A stretch of DNA of 64,000 bases from Segatella copri (lineage in GTDB: Bacteria; Bacteroidota; Bacteroidia; Bacteroidales; Bacteroidaceae): the NCBI RefSeq assembly GCF_949820605.1, contig NZ_CATKVU010000001.1, forward strand, positions 74,775 to 138,774, written 5' to 3'. Positions 9,563-18,175 of this stretch are shown piece by piece. The position numbers and the translations under genes are program-made. How positions within the stretch are numbered: the first letter of the stretch is position 1; each line of letters starts with the position of its first letter. The notes under the pieces were generated by a model that saw only the letters and a program-made list of their open reading frames with translations, made no database searches and was not told the origin of the DNA.

Positions 9563-11793
9563 ATGAAAATCAAACTTTATGATTATCAGGAGGATATGAA
9601 GGGGCGCATTGAAGGTGAGTTGCGCCTTCACCGGTCCGTGATGGCACAAATGCCAACGGGACAGGTAAGACATACCTGTTAACAGCAGTCATAGACTCTT
9701 TTGTGAGCAACAATCCAATGGAGAAAGTATGGATTGTAGCCCATAGAAGAGAGCTGGTGTCGCAGATAGACGAAACCGTAAGAAAGTTCCATTCTTATTA
9801 CGCATCAAACACCTCTTCCCTATTGTCATCCGTCAAGGCGATGTCCATTCAGTGGCTGATGAGACACTATGACGAGATAGAGGAAGAACCGGGAATGATA
9901 GTGATTGACGAGGCGCACCATGCCCTTGCCAAGACCTATAAGGAGATGTGGGAGAGATTCCCGAATGCTAAGTTCCTGGGACTGACGGCTACACCTTGCC
10001 GATTAAATGGTAAGGGATTTACTGATTTGTTTGATATCTTGGTGCAGTCGTGGAGTGTTCCTGAGTTTATCAGCAAGGGAAGATTGGCGACATACGATTT
10101 CGTGAGCATCAAATCGGATGGTGTGACGCAACGGCTCATCGATTCCTTGCAGAAGCGAGGGGCTGATGGTGACTACCAGAACAAGGAAATGGATATGTTG
10201 CTGAATAAGAAACCGAGTATCGAAAGGCTCTATCAGAGTTTGGAAGAATTTGGCAGAGACAGAAAGGGCATCGTGTATGCTATCAATATCAGTCATGCCC
10301 AGAAAATCACAAAGCTGTATCAGGAAAATGGCGTGAAATCCATAGCCATAGACTCGAAGACACCTGCAGTAGAAAGACAGCAAGACATTGAAGCCTTCAA
10401 GAAAGGTGACATCCAAGTGCTGGTGAATGTGGACATCTTCTCGGAGGGATTTGACTGCCCGGATGTGGAGTTTGTACAGTTGGCTCGACCAACGCTGTCA
10501 CTTGCCAAGTATCTGCAGATGGTGGGACGAGGATTGCGAGTGGCTAAGGGAAAGAAGAACTGCGTAATTATAGATAATGTAGGACTATATCGGGTGTTCG
10601 GGTTACCTTCGCAAGTATGGAACTGGAATGCTATGTTCGAGGGAAAGCTGAAAGTTGGCAAGAGAAAGGAGACTCCAAAGGATAGAGAGTTTTTCCTGGT
10701 GAACGAAAAGCAAGACGATATTCAGATTCATCCAGACTCGGAAATGATGATGGTGATGAGCCATGAAGAATTGCTCCAAAGGATACAGTATCGTGAGTTT
10801 GTAGATAGCAAAGGGGAGTTTGCCATCATCAAGCTGCCTGATGGAAAGATGACGGTAGTGAACCGACAAGGCGAACAGGTGATAGAACCAGGCAACTATT
10901 ATGACATGAAGTTCTTGCAAGGTAATATCTTATCCTACCGACCTCGCAGAAAGACTGTATGTTACTACGACCTCTTGGCAAGAGCTGTCATAGACGAGGA
11001 CATTCATGCGAAAGATGCTCCCGAGGTAATCACCATCAATAAATGGGAGTTCGTCGAATATAATGGTCTCTTCAGATCTCGTACCTACGAGTACTTTGCT
11101 TTACCTTTTCGCCCTCCCCAATATGACCTATGGAATTATGGATATTATTTAATCTACAACTTTCAACGCTCTACAGCCAGTGGTTGTCAGGAATGGATAT
11201 ATAAAGAGGAGGATGGCGGCTCTATGCGAATGCATAAAGAAAACAGTGAAAAGGTTTGTTTTTTACGTGGCGACCATACTCATGTATATTGGCTGTGCGC
11301 CGACCTATACGACAGTGGCATAGTGGTCATGGACAGCCATGAGGATTATTACTTCGTTGACTCCAGCTTGAAAAAGACCTATATAGGTTGCAATCAACCC
11401 AAAACAGAAAGCGAGAATTTGATGGTTGCGATGCCTCGGCTTGGTAAGCAAGTTTATGACATGGAAATGCAGCGCAGGAAAAAGTAAGAGGAACAGGAGT
11501 TATTGCTGATGCAAGAGAAGTCGGAGGCAGGGCATGTAGAATTATATCAAGCAGGAAAGAAATGGGGTGTGAAGGTAGATGGTAAAGTTATCGTGCCACC
11601 TCTCTACCATAGTATAGCGCAACCAGTCGGTGCCTATTGCGCCTTTGAACAGATTCCCAGGCATTGGGGTGTTATGACAGTAAAAGGCAAGGTGATAGTT
11701 GATGCCAAATATGAGAAGGTGGAGATTCGTGATGGGGGGATCGCTGTGGTAACTGATATTACGGGGAAAATACAGACCATCCATCTGAAATGA
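9563..11793 (+). pseudogene. DEAH-box helicase with C-terminal WG-like repeats, broken twice
   Basis: From the ATG at 9563 the frame reads M-K-I-K-L-Y-D-Y-Q-E-D up to M-P-T-G, then shifts exactly inside Walker A. One missing A near 9661 (GGGACAGG where GGGAACAGG is needed) destroys G-T-G-K-T and gives a stop after H-T-C. In the shifted frame from 9703 the rest of a superfamily 2 helicase follows: W-I-V-A-H-R-R-E-L (Ia), V-I-D-E-A-H-H (II), L-T-A-T-P (III) and Q-M-V-G-R-G-L-R (VI). A TAA at 11485-11487 then interrupts the same frame, which reopens as W-G-V-K-V-D-G-K-V-I-V and W-G-V-M-T-V-K-G-K repeats until 11793. Two independent lesions make it a pseudogene. Neighbours suggest a defence or DNA-processing role. 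Confidence 0.8.
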
Positions 11794-11968
11794 TCTACTG
11801 TATGAGAATGGAATGCTATTAAGGAGGAAATCAAGTTCATTGCCTTCCTGGTCTTCTAGGATAAAATTGTCCTCTGCATAACAATCAAGCAAGCTTGTTG
11901 TTCTAAGTGTTTACGTATCGTTTGCGTTAAAATAATGCAAGAAGTTTGGCGATGTGAGGGGGATCATG

Positions 11969-11976
11969 TATCTTTG
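11969..11976 (+). promoter_or_regulatory. -7 box TATCTTTG
   Basis: TATCTTTG matches the Bacteroidota -7 consensus TAnnTTTG. It precedes a 13-residue leader frame and the HTH gene at 12105. The roughly 170 bp before it, after the helicase remnant, show no gene. Confidence 0.5.
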
Positions 11977-12016
11977 TATATTCAAAAAGACTTTAAACGT
12001 TTAAAAGGAGAAGATT

Positions 12017-12058
12017 ATGGAACAAATATTAGTAACTAATAAGTTAGAAGGCTCTTAG
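12017..12058 (+). CDS. Possible 13-residue leader peptide
   Basis: A short frame, M-E-Q-I-L-V-T-N-K-L-E-G-S, starts at 12017 just after AAAGGAGAAG, an unusually good Shine-Dalgarno for this group. It lies between the -7 box at 11969 and the HTH gene at 12105. It could be a leader peptide or the surviving start of a deleted gene. Translation is inferred from the ribosome site only. Confidence 0.3.
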   Translation: MEQILVTNKLEGS

Positions 12059-12104
12059 TAAGAATCTTCTTGCCAAAAGGTAACTATTCCAAAATAATAA
12101 TATA

Positions 12105-12707
12105 ATGGACTTAAAGAAAAGCTTTGCAGAAAGATTGCATAACGCTCGATTAATGCGAGGATTGTCTATGCAGCAGCTATGTGATATGATGGGCAACATT
12201 ATCACCAGGCAAACTCTATTCAAGTATGAAAAAGGAGTGATGCTGCCTAAAAGTGGCATAGTGATAGCCCTGTGCGATGCCCTGGAGATAAACCCGGATT
12301 ACTTAAATATGAAGAAGATAATTTTGTTTCTTCTTGCTATCCTGTATGTGGGGATATGCAAGGCGCAGCTCTCGGCAGCAGACTGCAAGTATGTATTGGA
12401 AATATTCTGCAGGAACTACTATGGTTCCTGCTTCGATGGTAAGACGTATGTGCACAACACCATCATCATTACAAGTGTGGGCATTGACCAGAATAGCGGT
12501 GGAACCTTTGTGTCCGGGCTTCATTCCTATCAGGGACAGTATATTCCGTTCCGGGGGAGAAAGACCCATACCAATGTACAGTTCAACGCTGTGATCGTCC
12601 GTCAGCCAAAGCGTGACTATGTGGTTTTCAACAAATGGTATGAACCGGACATGCTCAACCGTAAAGGTGGATGGGAGACCGGGCAGAGACTCATTACCTA
12701 CAAATAG
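12105..12707 (+). CDS. Chimera: XRE HTH head fused to a secreted protein
   Basis: Residues 1-67 read as an XRE-type helix-turn-helix (A-R-L-M-R-G-L-S-M-Q-Q-L, then F-K-Y-E-K-G). At residue 69 the same frame enters a second protein with its own methionine (ATG 12309), two lysines, a hydrophobic core and A-Q, a normal Sec signal peptide (M-K-K-I-I-L-F-L-L-A-I-L-Y-V). The remaining ~115 residues include four cysteines and no recognised domain. A DNA-binding head before a signal peptide makes no functional sense, so this is probably an in-frame junction left by a deletion; the real secreted protein likely starts at 12309. HTH heads of this kind often precede an ImmA/IrrE peptidase, which would be the part lost. 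Confidence 0.55.
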   Translation: MDLKKSFAERLHNARLMRGLSMQQLCDMMGNIITRQTLFKYEKGVMLPKSGIVIALCDALEINPDYLNMKKIILFLLAILYVGICKAQLSAADCKYVLEIFCRNYYGSCFDGKTYVHNTIIITSVGIDQNSGGTFVSGLHSYQGQYIPFRGRKTHTNVQFNAVIVRQPKRDYVVFNKWYEPDMLNRKGGWETGQRLITYK

Positions 12708-13139
12708 AATTATTATAAAAGATTATGAAAATTGGTGTTTTTTAGCGTCAATAGTAGCTGTATTTCTGTTCTTTGCATTATCCATCAAGGAATTTGGTAA
12801 TGCAATGCAACGCTTTAACGGCAACAGACATCTGTCTTAGCAGCCTTTCATTGCTCAATAATTCAGGTATTCCAATTTACCTGTTGTTCAGATCTGGTTG
12901 CTTTTAGGTTTCAGGTTAACAAGAAGGCTCAAAACCACATTTCTGTTTACCTTCAGGAATGTGGCTTTGAGCCTTTTTGCATTTTACAATTTGAGCAGCA
13001 GTACAGATGTGGCGTTGGATATCGCCGTTGCCATTCTGTTTACTGTATCGTACATCAGCATGTTGAGCTTGTCATCATGACTGGTCTTTTTCTCAGGGTG
13101 AAGTTGCTCAACCTTTTGGTTGTAGAACTCTGCCCATTC
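12708..13139. other. Spacer with bidirectional terminator
   Basis: No gene is supported between the end of the chimera and the stop of the RlaP gene on the other strand. The one clear structure is the inverted repeat at 12924-12979. Confidence 0.5.
12924..12979 (+). terminator. Long inverted repeat, 18-bp arms
   Basis: AAGGCTCAAAACCACATT (12924-12941) is complementary, with one mismatch, to 12958-12975 and is followed by a short T run. It lies between convergent genes and could end transcription from both sides. Confidence 0.65.
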
Positions 13140-13865
13140 CTATGCCCAAGCGAAGAGCTGCTCATCTACTGGTTCCAGGTTATGTTCGTTGCTTCTCTTT
13201 TTGAGTTCCAGCAGGTGAGCGATCTTTGCTTTCATGTCAGTATCCTCTACAGTGGCATTCACCAGTTCTGTGAATCTTACAGGAGGGATGGTGCCTTTGT
13301 CAGATAACCATTTACAAACAAGGATACCTCTGAGGTAGTAGAGGAATCTCTTCAATGGCAGTCCATAGTCCTTGATGTATCTGTCATTATGCTTCTTGTA
13401 GATATGGTTGTAGTGGAACATGGCTTTCTCCTTAAGGAAATATTGGGTTTCCATTTGGCGGATCTCGTTGATGAACGTTTCGTCCATTTGGTAGATGATA
13501 GGAGAGTGGAGCCATTCAAAGAGTGAAGGGTTGGAACTTTTGAAGAGGCGCAGGGCTTTCTTCAGATCCCAGCCGGACATGTCTGTTTCATCAGGGAACA
13601 TCTGCTCGATGGTATCCTTTTGCTCTTCGATATGGAAGTACCACTCTGGTTCATGGACATAGATGAAGCGTACATCCCAATCGCTGTCAGGAGATGAGAA
13701 GCCCCATGCCCTACTGCCGGATTCTACGGCATACAGTATCTTGATGTGGTGTTGCTCCTCGATTTCCCGAAGGTGTTTGCTAATTCTTTCCCGGATGGCG
13801 TTCTGCTCTGGTTGATTATTATTCTGTTCTTTCATTTCTTTCTTCTTTTTAATTGTTGTCTTCAA
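13140..13865 (-). CDS. RlaP-type nucleotidyltransferase (RNA-repair associated)
   Basis: The 241-residue protein carries G-S-R-A-W-G-F at 50-56 followed by D-S-D-W-D-V-R at 60-66, the metal-binding pattern of DNA polymerase beta-type nucleotidyltransferases. The surrounding sequence (F-I-Y-V-H, then L-F-E-W-L-H-S-P-I-I-Y) matches the RlaP family, named for its association with RNA-repair ligases. Its start overlaps the stop of the HTH gene upstream by 4 bp (13862-13865). An RtcB RNA ligase gene lies 18 kb away in the window. RlaP proteins are thought to modify RNA ends, but the reaction is not firmly known. The lysine-rich N-terminus (residues 1-14) may be overextended; M11 is an alternative start. 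Confidence 0.7.
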   Translation of the reverse strand: MKTTIKKKKEMKEQNNNQPEQNAIRERISKHLREIEEQHHIKILYAVESGSRAWGFSSPDSDWDVRFIYVHEPEWYFHIEEQKDTIEQMFPDETDMSGWDLKKALRLFKSSNPSLFEWLHSPIIYQMDETFINEIRQMETQYFLKEKAMFHYNHIYKKHNDRYIKDYGLPLKRFLYYLRGILVCKWLSDKGTIPPVRFTELVNATVEDTDMKAKIAHLLELKKRSNEHNLEPVDEQLFAWA

Positions 13866-14272
13866 TTGTCGCCTTCTCCGAAATGGAAAGGCTCTTCATA
13901 ATAGATGTCTGCCATTTCCGAGAAGTGGTCAAAGTCCTCCAGCTGCTTGAGCATTTCTACGGCTTCTTTCATGATCTCATAGTCGTTTTCAGACAGAGGC
14001 ATGTCGAAGATGGAATAGTTGGGGTCTGCATAGCGGTAGTATTTGCCATCATACACCTCTATAGGGGCATTGTAGCCCAGCTTGTCACTACGCATGATCT
14101 GCAGGTCTGCCTGTACGGTTCTCAAAGACACACCTTTTGAGATGCCTTCCATGTCATAGAGGGCATCGCTGCAAGCATCCACCAGGTTGTCGATGGTCCA
14201 TCGGCGATACTTGTTTCTCAGGCAATTATCTATTGTCTTGTACCTTATCAGGGCATTCTTGTTTGCTGGCAT
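13862..14272 (-). CDS. WYL-family regulator head lacking the WYL domain
   Basis: The 136 residues match the N-terminal HTH and linker of Bacteroidota WYL regulators (M-P-A-N-K-N-A-L-I-R-Y, then S-L-R-T-V-Q-A-D-L-Q-I-M-R). The ligand-binding WYL domain that normally makes up the other half is absent. The gene ends in a 4-bp overlap with the RlaP start, which suggests a stable short regulator rather than random truncation. It probably binds its own promoter. A second WYL-less head with the same arrangement precedes the exonuclease/DUF262 operon at 50683-50922. Confidence 0.6.
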   Translation of the reverse strand: MPANKNALIRYKTIDNCLRNKYRRWTIDNLVDACSDALYDMEGISKGVSLRTVQADLQIMRSDKLGYNAPIEVYDGKYYRYADPNYSIFDMPLSENDYEIMKEAVEMLKQLEDFDHFSEMADIYYEEPFHFGEGDN

Positions 14273-14297
14273 AAGCTATTCTTTTTAAATTCTGTTG

Positions 14298-14331
14298 CAA
14301 AGATAGCAAATAACTCCGCAATCTATTTGCG
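14298..14331 (-). promoter_or_regulatory. Promoter with adjacent small palindrome
   Basis: On the minus strand TATCTTTG (14298-14305) is the -7 box for the HTH/RlaP operon. CGCAA-TCTAT-TTGCG at 14317-14331 is a 5-bp-arm palindrome just upstream and could be the operator of the short HTH protein. Confidence 0.4.
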
Positions 14332-14590
14332 TAGCAACGATCATTTAACTTTTTCCTGCATTTTAAGGTAGTTTAGGAGGTTTTGGGGAGCCTAGAATCA
14401 TCTTATTTTAAATTCATTGCTTGCACAATGTGGCTTTTAGCATAGTACCCGTTGTTTAGCAAAAGAGTTATGGAAATCAGCAAAAAAATGTATAAAGTGT
14501 TCAAAAATAAGGAATAATAAGTATTTTTATCCCTAAAAATTATCATATTTGATATTTTTTACTTATCTTTGTACCCAAAATGAGCATTTT

Positions 14591-14920
14591 ATGTTGAAAA
14601 TAGAGTGTGAAGATATTGAATTGTCAGACTTAATCTTAAGAGGTCACTGCACAACTAATCGTCTTTACAAGAAATTGAGTAGTAATGCATCTTTTAAAAC
14701 CGACTTAGCTAAGGTTTTAAAGAAAATGAAAATGGTGGACAATGTTTCCGAATTGAAAGACATTGGTTCTTTGCATTACGAACCTCTTGTTGGAGATTTG
14801 CTTGGTTACAGTAGTGTCAGAATAGGATACAAGTCTAAATATCGCCTTTTGTTCACAGAACATGAGGAAGGTATAGTCATTAAATTAATTACAATAAGCG
14901 AACATTATGGAGACAAGTAG
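14591..14920 (+). CDS. higB: HigB/RelE-type toxin
   Basis: A 109-residue protein when started at the ATG at 14591; 14 further codons upstream would run into the promoter TATCTTTG at 14564-14571. It has the compact basic fold pattern of HigB/RelE endoribonucleases, ending Y-S-S-V-R-I-G-Y-K-S-K-Y-R-L-L-F-T and I-T-I-S-E-H-Y-G. These toxins cut mRNA on the ribosome. The next gene overlaps it by 14 bp and encodes the matching antitoxin, in the toxin-first order typical of higBA. Confidence 0.7.
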   Translation: MLKIECEDIELSDLILRGHCTTNRLYKKLSSNASFKTDLAKVLKKMKMVDNVSELKDIGSLHYEPLVGDLLGYSSVRIGYKSKYRLLFTEHEEGIVIKLITISEHYGDK

Positions 14921-16043
14921 AATTGACAACCAAGTTCCTTTCATGGCTACTCATCCTACAGAAATCATTAAGGATGAAATCAAGGAAAGAGGAATGTCAC
15001 AAAAAGAATTGGCAGAACGCTTGGGAATGCAAGCCTCCAACGTTAGCAGAATGTTAAGGGAAAAAGAAACTATCACTTCTGCTCTAGCTGTCAAGTTAGA
15101 AAAGGCTTTAGGTATAAAATCATCTTTTTGGCTTAATCTGCAAGCTGAATACGATAAGGATGTAGTTGCTATAGAACTTCGTAATGAAAAAGAGCTGGCT
15201 TCTATTGATCAAGAATACATGTTGTCCAGTCTTTTGAACATGAAAGAACTGTATGCTAAACTGAAGATTAGATCTTCTTTGTTTGTTCAAGAGAAATTGG
15301 ATGCATTGAGACAAATATTTGGAATGGAGCCATCTCAGATTCCAACTTTCCAGTCTGCTTACAATGGTAATTTCAAAAAGAGTACAAAGGTAGAGACTGA
15401 CGAGAAAAATCTTAGGACATGGCAAGTTCTGGCTTACGTGTCAGCTAAGCATAACAGACCTACTCATGGGTATGAGATGGGTAATGCCCGTAAGGCTGCT
15501 ATGGAAATAGCTTCTGCTGCACATAACAATAGGATTACAGAAGAACAAACAAAAGAGATATTATTTAAATATGGTATCTCTTACTCTTTTGTGTCTAAAC
15601 TCGAAAAAGCTCCAATAGATGCCTATTCTTCTTGGGTAGATGGTTATCCGGCTATCGTTACAACTCATCGTTACAATGATATTTGCAAGTTGATATTCAA
15701 TATCATTCATGAGTTAGGACATATAGAGTTACATCTTAAGCCCAATACAAATGTTGCTTATATTTCAGATGGAGCATATTCTACAGACCAAAAGGAAGAA
15801 GAAGCTAACAAGTTTGCTGAAGATATTCTAATTGCTCCTAATGTCTGGAAAGACATTATGAATACAAGTTCTAAGGGAATAGGAGTAAATGATATAGTTC
15901 ATCATCTTAAATTACAAGCTAAGAAAAAAGGTTTGGATTTTGGACTTGTCATGTGGAGATATAAATTTGAAACTCACAAGTATGCTTTACGAGGGTCTAG
16001 CACAGAAAAAATATCTCATCCAATACAAGAAAACTTCATTTAG
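14907..16043 (+). CDS. higA: HigA antitoxin fused to ImmA/IrrE-type metallopeptidase
   Basis: Residues 28-80 form an XRE helix-turn-helix of HigA type (M-S-Q-K-E-L-A-E-R-L-G then S-F-W-L-N-L-Q). The C-terminal part has H-E-L-G-H at 268-272, the zinc motif of ImmA/IrrE peptidases, giving a 378-residue protein instead of the ~100 residues of a simple HigA. It probably represses the operon and neutralises HigB; the peptidase part may cleave a repressor or the antitoxin itself, which is inference. The start overlaps the toxin gene by 14 bp. IS1182 copy 1 begins 43 bp after the stop codon. Confidence 0.75.
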   Translation: METSRIDNQVPFMATHPTEIIKDEIKERGMSQKELAERLGMQASNVSRMLREKETITSALAVKLEKALGIKSSFWLNLQAEYDKDVVAIELRNEKELASIDQEYMLSSLLNMKELYAKLKIRSSLFVQEKLDALRQIFGMEPSQIPTFQSAYNGNFKKSTKVETDEKNLRTWQVLAYVSAKHNRPTHGYEMGNARKAAMEIASAAHNNRITEEQTKEILFKYGISYSFVSKLEKAPIDAYSSWVDGYPAIVTTHRYNDICKLIFNIIHELGHIELHLKPNTNVAYISDGAYSTDQKEEEANKFAEDILIAPNVWKDIMNTSSKGIGVNDIVHHLKLQAKKKGLDFGLVMWRYKFETHKYALRGSSTEKISHPIQENFI

Positions 16044-16088
16044 GAAAGACTGTTAACAATAGTTCGGAAATATACTTTCTTTATGAGA

Positions 16089-16122
16089 GGGTGTGTCATA
16101 AGTCTGTGGCGCACCCCTTTTT
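16089..16122 (+). terminator. IS1182 end forms an intrinsic terminator
   Basis: Inside the left end, GGGTGTGTCA (16089-16098) pairs with TGGCGCACCC (16107-16116), including two G-U pairs, and is followed by CTTTTT. The same structure exists at the ends of the other copies, so each end can stop transcription. Confidence 0.6.
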
Positions 16123-16252
16123 ATTTTTTGCCTTTTCACAGATACGAAATCTTTAAAAAACATTTTTATTTACAACAAAGCCCAAACTTTCACAAGCTCG
16201 GGCTTTGCCTTTCCGCAAAAGATTTGTATCTTTGCAGAAAACTTCTTTAAGT

Positions 16253-17809
16253 ATGGCAAAGATACAAATAAAATCTGAAACTCGGCACGAATTGAGCTTT
16301 TTTCCTAACTCTTTCGATGATTATGTGCCAAAAGACAGCAAAGTTCGTATGGTGGATCGTATTGTTCGCAGTATGGACATCAACCCTCTCATGGATACCT
16401 ATGATGGGATTGGTGCTCCTCCTTATAGTCCGAAGATGCTTCTAAGTTTAGTTGTTTTTGCCTATATCAATGGCGTTTATTCCTGTCGTGGCATAGCGGA
16501 CGCACTTAAATACGATGTTCGCTATATGTGGATTTGTGGAGGCAAGCGACTGTCTTTCGCGACCATCAACCGCTTTAGAACCAATCATATGATAAAATGC
16601 ATCGACTTCTATTTTGATGCGGTCGTCTCCATATTGGCTGAAAAGGGCGTGATTAGTCTGGAGGAACAATATGTTGATGGCACTAAGATAGAGTCGAAAG
16701 CAAACAAGTACACGTTTGTATGGAAGAAGACCGTGGAAAAGAACAGGGCTAAGCTCTTGGAAAAGACATCTGCTGCATTGGCTCAGATAAAAGAACAAAT
16801 TCGCCTGAATGGCGGGAGTGACATTAGGGAAGAAGACAGCGAGCCAGCCACTTCCGCCAAGGATGTAGAGAGAAGTGCACGTTTGTGTGAGAGGCAAGTG
16901 AAGAACCTTCCTAAGGCAAAGCTTACAGGAAGAGAGAAGCAAAAGCTAAATACTCAGATAGATCACTTGTTCAAAGCCTCGGACAAACTGCGCGAGTATG
17001 AAAAATCACTGGATATACTGGGCGAGAGAAACAGTTACTCCAAGACTGATCCCGATGCGACCTTCATGCGCCTCAAGGAAGATGCCATGAACAATGGGCA
17101 GACAAAGCCTGCCTATAACCTTCAAATTGCGACAGAGAATCAATATTGGACGAATTTCGCCCTTTATCCCAATCCAACAGACACCCTGACCTTCAAGCCT
17201 TTTTTGGATAAGTACAAGAAAAGATATGGAAAGCAATCCAAGAGCGTCACCGCAGACTCAGGGTATGGTTCGGAGGAGAACTACGAGTACCTAGAGATGG
17301 AAGAGATGATGGGTTATGTAAAGTACAACTGGTTTCACAAGGAACAGCATAAGCCTTTCAAGGAGGATGCCTTCAACCAAGCGAACTTCTACTACAACAG
17401 GGATGATGACTATTATGTCTGCCCCATGGGACAACACATGGAACCTTGTGGACAACGGCAAACGAAAAGTGACTCCGGCTATGTGTCTGTCATTACATTA
17501 TATAGAGCACAACGATGTGATGGATGTCCGCTTGGAAGTCTCTGCAAGAAATCCAAAGGCAACAGAACCATATATGTCAACCATAAACTGAATGCATATA
17601 AAAAGGAAGCCTTCCTGCTACTAACGTCTGAAGAGGGCTTGAAACACAGAAGCCAGCGACCGATAGAGCCGGAAGCTGTATTTGGGCAGATGAAGGCAGA
17701 TATGCATTATAAGCGATTCAGGCATTTCGGAAAGGACAAAGTTTACATGGACATAGGGTTGTTCGGTATAGGATTCAATTTGAAGAAATATTTGGGGATA
17801 AAACGATAA
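16253..17809 (+). CDS. IS1182-family transposase, copy 1
   Basis: The 518-residue DDE transposase starts at the ATG at 16253 (M-A-K-I-Q-I-K-S-E); the longer frame from 16205 would run through the promoter TATCTTTG at 16227-16234, which has a TTTG element 19 bp before it. N-terminal residues show the conserved D-Y-V-P-x-D-S-x-V-R start of this family, residues near 135-145 read E-Q-Y-V-D-G-T-K-I-E-S-K, and the C-terminal part has four cysteines in C-P-L-G-S-L-C-K context and R-P-I-E-P-E-A-V-F-G-Q. It looks intact. It differs from copies 2 and 3 at a few positions, for example G-G-K-R-L-S where they have G-G-K-Q-L-S. Confidence 0.88.
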   Translation: MAKIQIKSETRHELSFFPNSFDDYVPKDSKVRMVDRIVRSMDINPLMDTYDGIGAPPYSPKMLLSLVVFAYINGVYSCRGIADALKYDVRYMWICGGKRLSFATINRFRTNHMIKCIDFYFDAVVSILAEKGVISLEEQYVDGTKIESKANKYTFVWKKTVEKNRAKLLEKTSAALAQIKEQIRLNGGSDIREEDSEPATSAKDVERSARLCERQVKNLPKAKLTGREKQKLNTQIDHLFKASDKLREYEKSLDILGERNSYSKTDPDATFMRLKEDAMNNGQTKPAYNLQIATENQYWTNFALYPNPTDTLTFKPFLDKYKKRYGKQSKSVTADSGYGSEENYEYLEMEEMMGYVKYNWFHKEQHKPFKEDAFNQANFYYNRDDDYYVCPMGQHMEPCGQRQTKSDSGYVSVITLYRAQRCDGCPLGSLCKKSKGNRTIYVNHKLNAYKKEAFLLLTSEEGLKHRSQRPIEPEAVFGQMKADMHYKRFRHFGKDKVYMDIGLFGIGFNLKKYLGIKR

Positions 17810-18175
17810 AACTCAATTTGGACAGTTTTACCGTCTGGGACAATTATGCCCTTTTGTGAGCTTTGGGGCTGTTTTGTTATCGATAAAACAAGAAAAGTAA
17901 AGTTTCTATACAATATAATAAGATTCCCTTTGTGAAGAAAGACTACGATTCAACTAGAATATACAGAAACACACAAAAAAAAGGGTGCGTCACAGACTTA
18001 TGACACACCCTCTTATTATTTATGATAGTGCCAATTTAGGAAAGAGGCAAAAAACTTGTTTTTGGGCACTATTCTATAAGTTTTCTGCTGTTTCTTTTGT
18101 TGGTTTGAAATTTAATGTGTACTTTTGCCATGTCGTATATTCATACGGCTATATGAATCATTAATTGTAAAAGCT

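Larger units (their letters stand above)
16087..18012 (+). mobile_element. IS1182-family element, copy 1 (1926 bp)
   Basis: Bounded by inverted ends GAGGGTGTGTCATAAG and CTTATGACACACCCTC. All three copies in the window are exactly 1926 bp. One transposase gene is carried. No clear target duplication is seen at the flanks. It sits between higA and the LRR-kinase gene. Confidence 0.9.

Noticed and set aside
12613..13307. Short plus-strand frames over the chimera end and RlaP
   Set aside because: They are shadows of the chimera and the minus-strand RlaP gene, or cross the terminator.
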